Shown here: positions 36,939 through 45,734 of the stretch, piece after piece
Layout of the letters: every line of letters starts with the position of its first letter
How positions within the stretch are numbered: position 1 is the first letter of the stretch
Assembly (NCBI RefSeq): GCF_002198715.1
Contig: NZ_MWLK01000024.1
Span: 31,745-95,744 of the forward strand
Origin: Rhodomicrobium sp. R_RK_3
GTDB taxonomy: Bacteria > Pseudomonadota > Alphaproteobacteria > Rhizobiales > Rhodomicrobiaceae
Length of the DNA stretch: 64,000 nt
Reading direction: 5' to 3'
Made by a program: the position numbers and the translations under genes
Notes under the pieces: model-generated
What the model was told of the DNA's origin: nothing
The model's database searches: none
What the model saw: the letters and a program-made list of their open reading frames with translations, nothing else

Positions 36939-38296
36939 GCAAGCTGGCGGTCTATCACTATCGCGTCCCGACGCAGGAGGAGCGGCGCGCGGCGCTGCAA
37001 AAGATCGCGCAGGTCCGGGAGCTGCTGCGGCGCTGCGCGGCGCTGCGCGAGAGGCTGGAGCGTTTCGAACCCGTCGAGGGAGAGGACCTGCCGCAGACGC
37101 TCGCCCGCTACGACCGGGCGGTCGCGGAGCAGCGCTGGGACGATTTCGTCGAGGATTATAACCGGCTCTATGACAGCCTGCCCGCGCTCGAGCAGCGGCT
37201 CGAACAGCAGCTTGCCGCCGCCAAGGGGCGCCGCCTCCGCCTCGAGCTGACCGCGCGGACCCTGGCGGGCGATGCCTCCGGCGAGGAAAAGCCGTTGCTG
37301 GAGGCGATCGCGCGCGGCGCCAAGATGATGCGCGCCGATGCGCTAGACGCGGCCGATGCGAAGATCGAGGCGGTTCTGGCGCGAAGGCTCAACGCGGCGT
37401 CGGGCGCGGCGGCCAGCGCCGTCTCAGCGGCCCAGTCCGAACTGGCCCGCGCGCTGCGGCATCCGGATGCGCCGCCTCCAGAGCGGATTAGCGGCCTGGG
37501 CCGGCAGGCGCTGGTACCGCCGCTCGCCGGGGAGGCGGATCGCTCCCGCGTCGAACGGCTGATCGCGCAGCTTTCGGCGCTCGACGAGGATGCCGGACAT
37601 TATATCGACCGCGTCCTCGCCATCGCTGGGGAGACGGATGGCTCGACCAGGGCGATGCAGCTCGACTCGCTGGTGATCGAGATCTCGGAACGCGAGGCCG
37701 GCCGCCGCGCCGCCCGCGACCTGTCGCGGCTGACCGGCGAAGCGCTCGCCGAACTCACCCCTTTCGACAGCCCGGCCGCCGACATCATGCGCGAGCGCTT
37801 GCGGCGCGCGGCGGATGTCGGCGAGGCGAGGGCGCTATTCGACGAAGCGCGCGCGCTGGCGGCGGCGGAAGCCAAGCGCCGCGACGGCGCCTTGGCCCGG
37901 GCCGCCATGCTGAAGGCCCTGAGCGGTCTCGGCTACGAACTGCGCCTGCAGGGCGAGGCATGGGCGGAGGGCACGCAGCTCGAGATCCAGCGGCCCGGCG
38001 AGCCGAATTACGACGTGCAATTATCCGCCCCGCCGAACGGCCGCATCCAATCGAAAGTCCGCGCCTATGCCCATGCCGGCCGCGGCGACGGCGTCAACCG
38101 CCGCGACGTCGAGGTCGAGCAAAGCTGGTGCGACGATCTGCGGGCGCTGAACGCGCTGATGCAGGCGGAGGGCTTCGCCGCCGACATCGTGCATGAAGAA
38201 GGCCCGGGCTCGGCGGCGCAGAAGCCGCTGCCCGCGCGCGAGGCGGCGCGGGAGGACGCCGCAACGGCCGGGCCGAGAGCGCGGGGCGTGACGTGA
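36935..38296 (+). CDS. Coiled-coil protein, unknown, last gene of the locus
   Basis: The 453-residue protein is almost wholly charged helix: heptad-like stretches at about 15-110 (EERRAALQKIAQVRELLRRC) and again at about 200-330. A short C-terminal alpha/beta part (about 335-420, around GLGYELRLQGEAWAEGTQLE) could be a small folded domain. No enzymatic motif, membrane segment or signal peptide is seen. Its ATG overlaps the stop of the helicase gene (ATGA), so translation is probably coupled, making it a likely partner or adaptor of the helicase. Confidence 0.8.
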   Translation: MSKLAVYHYRVPTQEERRAALQKIAQVRELLRRCAALRERLERFEPVEGEDLPQTLARYDRAVAEQRWDDFVEDYNRLYDSLPALEQRLEQQLAAAKGRRLRLELTARTLAGDASGEEKPLLEAIARGAKMMRADALDAADAKIEAVLARRLNAASGAAASAVSAAQSELARALRHPDAPPPERISGLGRQALVPPLAGEADRSRVERLIAQLSALDEDAGHYIDRVLAIAGETDGSTRAMQLDSLVIEISEREAGRRAARDLSRLTGEALAELTPFDSPAADIMRERLRRAADVGEARALFDEARALAAAEAKRRDGALARAAMLKALSGLGYELRLQGEAWAEGTQLEIQRPGEPNYDVQLSAPPNGRIQSKVRAYAHAGRGDGVNRRDVEVEQSWCDDLRALNALMQAEGFAADIVHEEGPGSAAQKPLPAREAAREDAATAGPRARGVT

Positions 38297-38352
38297 TGTG
38301 AGGCGGAGTGAAAGGGGAGGGGACGCGAGGCGCCAAAAAATATTATAAAATC

Positions 38353-38407
38353 CTCAGCCACGAGCGCCGGGGCGCCCTTTCGAACGCCCCATGCGCGGTT
38401 GGCTGAG
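38353..38407 (+). promoter_or_regulatory. Nested 55-nt hairpin ahead of the AhpD-like gene
   Basis: Three nested pairs of arms fit one long stem: CTCAGCCA (38353-38360) with TGGCTGAG (38400-38407), GCGC (38364) with GCGC (38393), and GGGGCG (38369-38374) with CGCCCC (38385-38390). A TATTATAAAA box lies just before it at 38341, so it could form the 5' end of the mRNA for the gene at 38458. A terminator role for the upstream locus is less likely because no T-run follows. Confidence 0.5.
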
Positions 38408-38457
38408 TCGCGGCCGGCCCGTGGGCACCATGCAGCCGAGCCGACAGGAGGACACCC

Positions 38458-39051
38458 ATGAGCGCCGCGCCGATCAGCCGCTTTCCCGTGCCTGACATCG
38501 CCGGTCTCCCCGACGACATCCGCGCCAAGATCCTCGAAGTCCAGGACAAGACCGGCTTCGTGCCGAACGTCTTCCTCGTCCTGGCGCACCGGCCGGACGA
38601 GTTCCGCGCCTTCTTCGCCTATCACGCCGCGCTGATGGACAAGGATAGCGGCCTGACCAAAGCCGAGCGTGAGATGATCGTCGTCGCCACCTCGGGCGCC
38701 AACCAATGCCCCTATTGCGTCGTCGCGCATGGCGCCGTGCTGCGCATCCGCGCCAAGAACCCAACGATCGCCGACCAGGTCGCCGTCAATTACCGCAAGG
38801 CCGACATCACGCCGCGTCAATCGGCCATGCTGGATTTCGCGATGAAGGTCTCCCGCGACTCAGGCACCATCGCGGAAGCAGATTTCGAGGCCCTGCGCGC
38901 ACACGGCTTTGCCGACGAGGACATTTGGGACATCGCCGCCGTCACCGCTCTGTTCAGCCTGAGCAACCGTATGGCGAATGTCACGGGCATGCGGCCGAAT
39001 GACGAATTCTACGCCATGGGCCGCGATCCGGGCCAAGCGCGATCCACTTGA
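38458..39051 (+). CDS. Peroxidase-related protein, AhpD/carboxymuconolactone-decarboxylase fold
   Basis: The 197-residue protein has the AhpD-type redox motif NQCPYCVVAHGAV near residue 82 (CxxC followed by His), the core of alkylhydroperoxidase-like proteins, and the length of the uncharacterised peroxidase-related family. A strong ribosome site (AGGAGGACACCC) precedes ATG 38458. A role in peroxide or electrophile defence is likely; the reductant is unknown. Confidence 0.88.
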   Translation: MSAAPISRFPVPDIAGLPDDIRAKILEVQDKTGFVPNVFLVLAHRPDEFRAFFAYHAALMDKDSGLTKAEREMIVVATSGANQCPYCVVAHGAVLRIRAKNPTIADQVAVNYRKADITPRQSAMLDFAMKVSRDSGTIAEADFEALRAHGFADEDIWDIAAVTALFSLSNRMANVTGMRPNDEFYAMGRDPGQARST

Positions 39052-39166
39052 ACAAACTGCCTTGCGGTTGGATATAAGGACGTCTCGCGGCAAATCGGAT
39101 AGACCGGATGAGGCGAGCGATCCGGCGCGGGCAGCGCCGGGAGACGATCATGAAAGGTGAACAACG

Positions 39167-39364
39167 ATGTCCAGCAAGAATCCGGGTCGCAGCGAAGTGA
39201 AATCGCGCAAGAGCCCCGAGCTCCAGGACCGCCTCGACGCCGCCGCCAAGGCCAAGCAGGCCATGGTCGAGCGGTTCCGCGCCAAGTCCGATGCTGGCGC
39301 GGCTGGAGATAAGCCGGCCGCGGGCGCCGCGGCAAAGAAGCCGGCGGCGAAGAAGGGGAAGTAA
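39167..39364 (+). CDS. Small basic alanine/lysine-rich protein, DUF6481-like
   Basis: The 65-residue product has a charged helix (LQDRLDAAAKAKQAMVERFR) that fits the DUF6481 pattern and a low-complexity tail of Ala, Lys and Pro, reminiscent of histone-like tails. A ribosome-type GGTGAACAACG precedes ATG 39167. Function unknown; nucleic-acid binding is plausible from charge. Confidence 0.7.
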   Translation: MSSKNPGRSEVKSRKSPELQDRLDAAAKAKQAMVERFRAKSDAGAAGDKPAAGAAAKKPAAKKGK

Positions 39365-39445
39365 GGGGCGGATCCGCCATCCTGCGGACGATCGATAATA
39401 GGCATCGGATCCCGGATCGCCCTCAAAGCGCCGGGATCCGCCGCG

Positions 39446-39952
39446 CTACCAGCTCAACGTCCCCGGCGCGCCCTTGAACGGGCCGACCACCTTCGAGGTG
39501 ATCCAGCCGCCGTAATAGTCGCCTTCCTGCGCCTTGGCGCGCTCGTCGCCGACCCAGCATTCGTCGACGCGCGACGCATAAAAGGCGATGAAATCCTTCA
39601 GCACGCCGTAATTCGCCGAAGGGTCCGGATAACTCCAGGCCGCCTGCTCGGAGCGCCGGCCATCGACCTCGACCGACCAATAGCGCGCCGCGCCTTTGAA
39701 CTCGCAGACCGATCGGCCGCCGGCGGGCTTCAAAAACTCCAAGCTCACGTCGCCGGCCGGGAAATAATAGACCGGGGGATGGCTGGTCTCAAGAACGCGG
39801 AAGCCCGCCGTGGTGTCGGCGATGGTGCGGCCGCCATGCACGACGCGCAGCCTCTCGGTGACGCGGTCGAGCATCGGGGGCCGCGGATAATTCCACACCG
39901 ATTCCTGCCCGGCCCCAGGCGTCGCGCGCCGGCCGGCATCCCTCACAGGCAT
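39446..39952 (-). CDS. DUF427 family protein
   Basis: The 168-residue protein has the DUF427 core: ESVWNYPRPP near the start, then RVVHGGRTIADT, the Cys-containing SVCEFKGAARYW motif, and AAWSYPDPS near residue 110. DUF427 is a small beta-barrel-like domain of unknown function, widespread in Actinobacteria and Alphaproteobacteria. The start at 39952 is chosen because upstream residues are not family-like. It is transcribed toward the DUF6481 gene. Confidence 0.88.
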   Translation of the reverse strand: MPVRDAGRRATPGAGQESVWNYPRPPMLDRVTERLRVVHGGRTIADTTAGFRVLETSHPPVYYFPAGDVSLEFLKPAGGRSVCEFKGAARYWSVEVDGRRSEQAAWSYPDPSANYGVLKDFIAFYASRVDECWVGDERAKAQEGDYYGGWITSKVVGPFKGAPGTLSW

Positions 39953-40149
39953 TGTCTTCACCTTACAAAAACCGGCGCACCCCGCGCCGTGACAATCGAT
40001 TTGGAAAGCTGATCGGCTTCCGACCAAAGGCGTCCTACTCCGCCGTCGTAGCATGAAGATATTGGCGGCGCTATCATGCGCTCGCGATCTCATGCCTCAT
40101 CCAAATAGCGGGGCCGGGATCGATTCAAACAATATTTGGGAGAAAACGG

Positions 40150-40806
40150 ATGCCACGTCTCATATTCACGGCGGGCTTGGCGCTTGCGGCGGCTTTTTCT
40201 TTCGCGCCCGGCCTCGCTCAGGCGCAGGAGAATGCGATCAGCTTCTTCGTCGCCAGCTCCGGTTCGGGCAAGGGCGCCGACCTCGGCGGGCTCGAAGGGG
40301 CGGACAAGATCTGCCAGACTTTAGCCCAGGGCGTCGGCGCGGGCAGCAAGAGCTGGCATGCTTATCTCTCGACCCAGGGCAGCGGCGCGGTGAACGCGCG
40401 GGATCGCATCGGCAAGGGGCCGTGGCAGAATGCCAAGGGCGTCGTCATCGCCAAGAGCGTCGAGGAGCTGCATGGCGAGAACAACCTGACCAAGGCCACC
40501 GCCCTGACCGAGAAGGGCGACCCGGTGAACGGGCGCGGCGATACGCCGAACACCCATGACATGCTCACGGGCTCCCAGCCCGACGGCACCGCTTTTGCCG
40601 CCGGCGAGGATCGAACCTGCGGCAATTGGACGAAAAGCGGCGCGGACGGCGCCGCCATGCTGGGCCATCACGACCGCATGGGCCTGAACGACCAGCCGCC
40701 GGCAAAATCCTGGAATTCCTCGCATCCCTCGCGGGGCGGATGCAGCCAGGACGCGCTGAAAGGCACCGGCGGCGCCGGGCTTTTCTATTGTTTCGCCACG
40801 AATTAG
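40150..40806 (+). CDS. Secreted lectin-like protein
   Basis: The 218-residue precursor has a clean signal peptide (MPRLIFTAGLALAAAFSFAP, cleaved near AQA). The mature part starts ISFFVASSGSGKGADLGGL and contains KSWHAYLST, four cysteines that could pair, and ends in GLFYCFATN. This pattern resembles the C-type-lectin-like (endostatin-like) secreted proteins of alphaproteobacteria. Ligand unknown. Confidence 0.75.
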   Translation: MPRLIFTAGLALAAAFSFAPGLAQAQENAISFFVASSGSGKGADLGGLEGADKICQTLAQGVGAGSKSWHAYLSTQGSGAVNARDRIGKGPWQNAKGVVIAKSVEELHGENNLTKATALTEKGDPVNGRGDTPNTHDMLTGSQPDGTAFAAGEDRTCGNWTKSGADGAAMLGHHDRMGLNDQPPAKSWNSSHPSRGGCSQDALKGTGGAGLFYCFATN

Positions 40807-40908
40807 CTTGCACGCGAATTGCCCGGCCCCGATATCCGGAGCTGGGCAATAACGCTGACGATGAGCCGCCGCCCGTGCGATGATGCGGGAGGCGGTGGAG
40901 TGAACGCG

Positions 40909-41724
40909 ATGCAATCTCCGGCGAAGGACGTGAAGCGGCTGGCCTGGCGCGGCGGCGCATTTTTGCGCGGCGAGCGCTCGATCCCGGAGGAGATGCCGGT
41001 CGCGCTGACCTATGACGGCTCGAGCTATGCCGTGATGATGGCGACGCCGACCGATCTGGAAGATTTCGCCATCGGCTTCAGCCTGTTCGAGGCCGTCATC
41101 GACAGCCCCGCCGATATCGACACGCTGGAAATCATCGACGTCGACGACGGCATCGAGGCGCGGATCTGGCTGAAACCGGAATTTTCAAAGCGCCATATCG
41201 GCCGGCGGCGCGCGATCCTGGGGCCGACCGGCTGCGGTCTTTGCGGCGTCGAAAGCATCGCCGAGGCGATGAAGCCGGTCTCGCATATCGACAGCGGGCT
41301 GACCATCGGCCCGGCGGAGTTGACCGAGGCGATGGGGCGCTTGCAGGCGTTGCAGGCGCTGAATGCCAGGACACGCGCCGTGCACGCCTCCGCTTTCTGG
41401 CAGCCCGGCGGCGAGCTGATCGTCCGCGAGGATGTCGGCCGGCATAATGCGCTCGACAAGGTTCTGGGCGCGGCGGCGCGCGGCGGCATCGATGGCCGAG
41501 ACGGCGTCGTGCTGATGACCAGCCGGGTGTCGGTCGAGCTGGTGCAGAAGACCGCCCGGCTCGGCGCGCCGATCATCGCCGCCGTCTCCGCCCCGACGGC
41601 GCTTGCCGTTCGCCTTGCCGAGGCAGCGGGGATCACGCTGGTGGCGGTCTTGCGCGGCGATGAATTCGAGGTCTTCACCCGCCCCGAACGCATCCTCGCC
41701 CCCGCCCCCGCCGACGCGGTTTGA
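40909..41724 (+). CDS. fdhD: Formate dehydrogenase accessory sulfurtransferase FdhD
   Basis: FdhD passes sulfur from IscS to the molybdenum cofactor of formate dehydrogenase. The 271-residue protein has the conserved EEMPVALTYDG start region, the Cys loop GCGLCGVES near residue 110 and the REDVGRHNALDK motif near 175. No formate dehydrogenase is in the window. Start: ATG 40909, with GTG 40900 as an alternative. Confidence 0.95.
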   Translation: MQSPAKDVKRLAWRGGAFLRGERSIPEEMPVALTYDGSSYAVMMATPTDLEDFAIGFSLFEAVIDSPADIDTLEIIDVDDGIEARIWLKPEFSKRHIGRRRAILGPTGCGLCGVESIAEAMKPVSHIDSGLTIGPAELTEAMGRLQALQALNARTRAVHASAFWQPGGELIVREDVGRHNALDKVLGAAARGGIDGRDGVVLMTSRVSVELVQKTARLGAPIIAAVSAPTALAVRLAEAAGITLVAVLRGDEFEVFTRPERILAPAPADAV

Positions 41725-41860
41725 GGCGGGCCGCCTGAGGCGCGATGCCTTCCGTCATCGATTAAGCGAAAACCGTGTCGGCGGAAATCCTCGATCCCGG
41801 CCTTTTAGAATGCGGCGTAGGGGGCGGCATTCGCACCTCGAGGAATTGATATGAGGCGCC

Positions 41861-42931
41861 TCAAGGTCCAGTCGACTGCACGACGTGTGCGACATTCCCG
41901 GTGCCGGTTTGCAGAATGGTGTATACTAAGTTCCCGAATTCAGACGACGACTGCCGGAGGCTGGCCACATTTAAAAATCCCGTCTGGTGGATTTCCCCAT
42001 CAATGTTGCTAAAGACCCCTGTTTGAGTAAGCGCAGCAATGTTGTCGAACCCGTCCTGGATAATGACCAGCGTGTTGACCGTACCGAAGCCCGTTTGATA
42101 CGCTTCAGCTTTGTTGCCGGCTCCGGATTGAGAGATTGTGGCGAAGCTATTCATGTCGCCACCGTCCTGAAGTAGCTTTAACTCGTTGCCACCGCCGTTT
42201 TGATCGACGTCAGCGTCAGCACTGGCGTAGCCGCCGCCTTGGGTGATTTCGGCGATGTTCTCCATGCCCTCCTGGTTTATTACGACCTCTTGCATTGCGA
42301 AGGCTGCATTTTGCTGGACCAATGCCGCGTTATCTTGGCCGAGCTGGTTCACATCGGAGATCGCCAATTGAAAGGACGTGGCTTGCCGGACGTCGACCTC
42401 ATTGTAAGAGCCGTGCTGATTGATCTCGGAACTCGCACCCGCGGCGAACGTATACTGCGTCGACCGGGCCAGGTTGCCGCCACCGGTCTGTAGGATAATG
42501 GAGCCTGCGGCTTGGCCCGATTGTTCCACTTCCGCTAGGTTGCCTTGCCCCGCCTGCTCGATATCAGCGTATTGTCCACCGAACTCGGTTGCAAATTGTC
42601 GGACAGTCGCATGGTTGCCGATGCCTGACTGAGAGATGCCAGCGTCATTGCTACCGGGATCGGAATGCTGCTCTACATACGCCTCCTGAGAGTTCCCGGT
42701 CTGATCGATCGTCGCAGCGCTTCGCCAGCTCAAGGCTTTTTGGCTGACTCTCGCTGTGTGAGCCGACCCCTCCTGATGAATGCTTACGGTGCTTTCCGCC
42801 GAGGGGCCAAGCTGCTGCTGCTCCACTGTGATGGTGTGCGACGTTCCGATTTGATCAACGACAGAGACGTTCTCGGCGTACGCGTTGGCAGGAGTGAGCA
42901 AGCAGGTTGCGGCGATCAGATGCGTTCTCAT
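41861..42931 (-). CDS. Curlin-repeat protein, candidate functional amyloid
   Basis: The 356-residue precursor has a signal peptide (cleaved near AYA/ENV) followed by about 14 repeats of the curlin type xQxGxxNxxxxxQ, spaced about 23 residues, for example DQTGNSQEAYVEQ, EQAGQGNLAEVEQ and LQTGTGNVAHVVQ. Such repeats stack into amyloid fibres in CsgA/CsgB. It is over twice the length of CsgA. No csgG, csgE or csgF lies in the window, so secretion must rely on distant genes or it is not exported as a curli fibre. Its DNA is somewhat AT-richer than its neighbours. Confidence 0.9.
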   Translation of the reverse strand: MRTHLIAATCLLTPANAYAENVSVVDQIGTSHTITVEQQQLGPSAESTVSIHQEGSAHTARVSQKALSWRSAATIDQTGNSQEAYVEQHSDPGSNDAGISQSGIGNHATVRQFATEFGGQYADIEQAGQGNLAEVEQSGQAAGSIILQTGGGNLARSTQYTFAAGASSEINQHGSYNEVDVRQATSFQLAISDVNQLGQDNAALVQQNAAFAMQEVVINQEGMENIAEITQGGGYASADADVDQNGGGNELKLLQDGGDMNSFATISQSGAGNKAEAYQTGFGTVNTLVIIQDGFDNIAALTQTGVFSNIDGEIHQTGFLNVASLRQSSSEFGNLVYTILQTGTGNVAHVVQSTGP

Positions 42932-43194
42932 TGAATCCCTCTTTACTGGCAGACGGTCGTTACATCAGAGTTTGGTCCGACCGCAACTACAGGATGTGCG
43001 TCAGAACCACAGATCCGAGATGCGCGCTATACGGGAATTTCTCCTAGAAGGCATTCGTCCCCGTGCAACTGCCAATTTCCACTGGTCGCTCAAGCGAACG
43101 GGCAGCGAACGTGCCGGCGCCACTCCGGTACAATTCCGGGACGACTTCTCATCCGTGTTCGTTTTTGTTCTGTCCTGAGAGGCTGCACTTAGCG

Positions 43195-43282
43195 CTTGCG
43201 GCTTTAAAAGCCCTATGGGATAAGGCGCTTCCTGGCGTCGGAGTGTAGCGCAGCCTGGTAGCGCACCTGCTTCGGGAGCAGG
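43195..43282 (+). repeat. Left attachment repeat (attL): 5' part of tRNA-Pro with its leader
   Basis: These 88 bp are identical to 51101-51188. The last 44 bases (43239-43282) are the first 44 nucleotides of tRNA-Pro(CGG), ending just after the anticodon stem; the sequence then diverges (CGCATCAC), so no functional tRNA is made here. Weaker similarity continues upstream (about 43133-43170 against 51038-51075). Confidence 0.9.
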
Positions 43283-43399
43283 CGCATCACTCAGGTAAAT
43301 CTGACCTAAGTCGTTGTTGCGCAATCGCTTTTCTCCGATTTCCTAAATTCCCTGAAATGATCTTCGGTACATATTCGGGACGAGCTTGCAATGCGCTCT

Positions 43400-43822
43400 T
43401 CAGTTTTCGCGTCTCATCGGCCTGACGTTCGCTGGCAGCTCGCGGTTGACGGAAACGCTCGCCCGCAGGTCGCGCGCCTGCCCGCTTGCCATGTGGGTGT
43501 ATCGGGCAGTCGATCCAATGTCCTGGTGGTCCATCGCCGCCATCAACGTCCTCAGATCGCCATTGCCACTGCGGAGCGCCCGGCTCGCAAATGTATGCCG
43601 GAGGTCATGCCTACGGAAATCATCGATCCCTGCCGCGGTGAACGCAGTGTCGGTCACTCGGCGAAGGCCGTTCTCGGTAATCGGCATCCTCTCGCCTTTG
43701 CGCTTTCCTCTCTGAACCACATAGGTGAACACAAATGGCGAACCCGGAGCCTTGACGCGGAATGGTCGCTGATCTTCACTGATGCGGTTATTCGCGCCGA
43801 GGACGCCTGTGGGACATCAGAT
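43400..43822 (-). pseudogene. Tyrosine recombinase (integrase), C-terminal remnant
   Basis: The frame gives only the catalytic C-terminus: FTYVVQRGKRKGERMPIT, then HDLRHTFASR (the conserved Arg), LMAAMDHQDIGST (the late His) and the tyrosine in TARYTHM. It is open from about 43822, where a stop cuts it off; the N-terminal arm-binding domain and first catalytic Arg are missing. It lies 118 bp from the left repeat, the normal place for the integrase of such an element. An initiation at GTG 43732 would still give only about 110 residues. Confidence 0.85.
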
Positions 43823-44261
43823 TTCAGCGTTGATCGCGAGGGCGCCCATCGATGCTGAGGCGGCCCGGCAATTCGATTTGCCTGTCATCATCGAGAACGA
43901 CTTCGCGATCGTGGGGCTCGATGCCACCCATAGCGATCATTGGAGTAAGGAGCTTGGGCTCGAGAACACCGAATTGTCCGAGATGGTCCTCGACCGTCCA
44001 GTGACGCATGAATTTGCCCGCAGGCTCGGCATGGAGCGGTACGCCTTGATCGAGACGGACTATTTCGGTGGCGCTGGCGAGCAATGTGCCGCTGTCTATT
44101 GCGGCTTGACCATCGCGATGCCAGCGACCCCGGACGGCATCAACGCCGCTCTAAAACTGTTAGGCGTGAAGCGCAAATCCGACGTGGACGAGTTCGATAC
44201 GATCGGGCTAGGTCGCCATCGGTCTTTTGACGATCAGTTCGAAAAATACGCGCGATTTTAG
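43782..44261 (+). CDS. Hypothetical protein with conserved-looking YFGG core
   Basis: The frame (159 residues from 43782) overlaps the broken 5' side of the integrase on the other strand. The C-terminal 75 residues, starting MERYALIETDYFGGAGEQCA and including GLGRHRSFDDQ, resemble short uncharacterised proteobacterial proteins with a YFGGVG-type motif. The N-terminal part is less certain, and the true start may be internal (for example ATG near 44031). Function unknown. Confidence 0.55.
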   Translation: MRLFAPRTPVGHQISALIARAPIDAEAARQFDLPVIIENDFAIVGLDATHSDHWSKELGLENTELSEMVLDRPVTHEFARRLGMERYALIETDYFGGAGEQCAAVYCGLTIAMPATPDGINAALKLLGVKRKSDVDEFDTIGLGRHRSFDDQFEKYARF

Positions 44262-44606
44262 CTGCATCCCTTGGGCGTCCATCGCCGGCAAGATTCAGCG
44301 GCCTGCCTTTGCCGCCTTGCGCGCTATCCGGGCGGCGGCCTTCTGGATCTCGGTCCATAGGTCTTCGCGGATGCCGTCGATCACAGACAAATAATCAGAC
44401 TAGGTGCACGTCCGTTACGCGGTGTCTTTCACCGCTCCTATCGCGATCTCCGAGTGAGTTTGGTCAACAAACGGACGCGACTGGCAATTGTACTGGCTGG
44501 CATTAGCTCGCTAAGCAGACTAAGACGATCTCGGCTGTAGCCAAGTTTATGAAGAGTGTCGGAGGCACCGCGAAAACTGCGACTCTCTGTCCCGTGGAGG
44601 GTGAAA
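44262..44606. other. 345-bp gap with a minus-strand gene remnant
   Basis: No intact gene. On the minus strand, between a stop near 44404 and a stop at about 44295, a 32-codon frame reads VIDGIREDLWTEIQKAAARI and on; it looks like the degraded C-terminus of a helical protein. The last 20 bp hold the ribosome site (GGAGG) of the next gene. Confidence 0.4.
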
Positions 44607-45479
44607 ATGGACGATGACGAAAAAGAAGGTAGTATTCCGCTCCCAACGATTGGGAATGCCGTAGCAAAGGCCGCTAACAGTGGACCAGTAAAGGCCCTGC
44701 TTACACCTGCCGCCAAGGCTTTCGGCGACTATTTGGGCTGGCGGATCAACGACATCACAGAGGGGTGGAAGAAACAGCGAGAAAAGAACCTCGAAGCGCA
44801 TGCCGCCAAGGTACAGGAAAAGGATGGCGCACCGGTTCTGCGCGAGCCCACCGAAAAACAGCTCATTCTCATAAGCGAGTGGATCGAACGCGCGCAGGAG
44901 GTAGATCCCGATGATCCGGAGATTGCTGCCCTATGGCAGAGCCTACTAGGTGCGATCTACAAAAAGCAGGCCAGCGCAAACGAATGGCTGGATATTATCA
45001 AGCAACTCAATGAGGCCGATGCGAGGTTTCTGATGCGTATTTCGCGGGCTTTTGAGGCAGAGAATTCCCGCGAAAAAGTACAAGCGAACAAGCTCGCTTC
45101 TCTCGGACTGCTCCAAGGTTTTGACTTGTCGCGCGCCGGACAGCGACTTTCAGGTGAGGCCCTCGTCTACGTGGCTTCAGTCCTTTTTGTGATTGTCTTC
45201 TCAGTGAACGCGCCTTCAAGATTGCTGATTGGCAGCGGTCTTGAAGCGGAGGCCTTCAAGGCCCTGATTATGGGATCGGGCGTTACGCTCGCAGTGGTTG
45301 GTCTGGCTTTGATGGTGCGCAGCTTCCTTCGGGAATTAAATCGGTACAGTGTCACCGACTTGGGGCGCGACATCCAGCAATCTGCATTGCGTTACCTCGA
45401 CAAGAAGGCAGGCCTGGAAATCGCTATTGACGAGAAAAAGTCAAAGCGAGGACGTCGAAAAGTGGCCGAGACAGCATAG
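44607..45479 (+). CDS. Abi-alpha-like (DUF4393) membrane protein
   Basis: The 290-residue protein starts behind GGAGGGTGAAA. Its first 170 residues are helical with the pattern of the Abi-alpha/DUF4393 family: AKAFGDYLGWRINDI near residue 35 and DDPEIAALWQSLLGAIY near residue 110, then LNEADARFLMRI. Two membrane helices follow (about 190-208 and 220-242), then a basic tail. Family members include abortive-infection proteins, so a phage-defence role is plausible. The frame is open 17 codons upstream, without a ribosome site. Confidence 0.7.
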   Translation: MDDDEKEGSIPLPTIGNAVAKAANSGPVKALLTPAAKAFGDYLGWRINDITEGWKKQREKNLEAHAAKVQEKDGAPVLREPTEKQLILISEWIERAQEVDPDDPEIAALWQSLLGAIYKKQASANEWLDIIKQLNEADARFLMRISRAFEAENSREKVQANKLASLGLLQGFDLSRAGQRLSGEALVYVASVLFVIVFSVNAPSRLLIGSGLEAEAFKALIMGSGVTLAVVGLALMVRSFLRELNRYSVTDLGRDIQQSALRYLDKKAGLEIAIDEKKSKRGRRKVAETA

Positions 45480-45734
45480 CCGCAGAACCAGCCGTCACCC
45501 CAACCTAGCCGCTGATAACGGCCCATTAGCGGCGCTCTTGAGCCGGAAGCAGACTCCCTGGCCGCTTCGGAAATGAGGCGCAAGGGGAATTGCCGCGCCC
45601 GGCGTAATGCCGGCATGCGCGGATCTCTTAAATGCCCGAGCGTGACGTCGGTGTGTGAATCGAGCTCGCTGGCGTAACAGGTGCTGCCATAACCGAAATT
45701 CCAAACTGACGGTATCATCTCTTAGGGAGATCCA

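Noticed and set aside
43239..43282. A second tRNA-Pro gene
   Set aside because: Only nucleotides 1-44 are present; T-arm and 3' acceptor strand are missing, so it is the attL copy.
44140..44358. 72-aa minus-strand gene in the element
   Set aside because: Overlaps a better plus-strand frame and has no family-like sequence.
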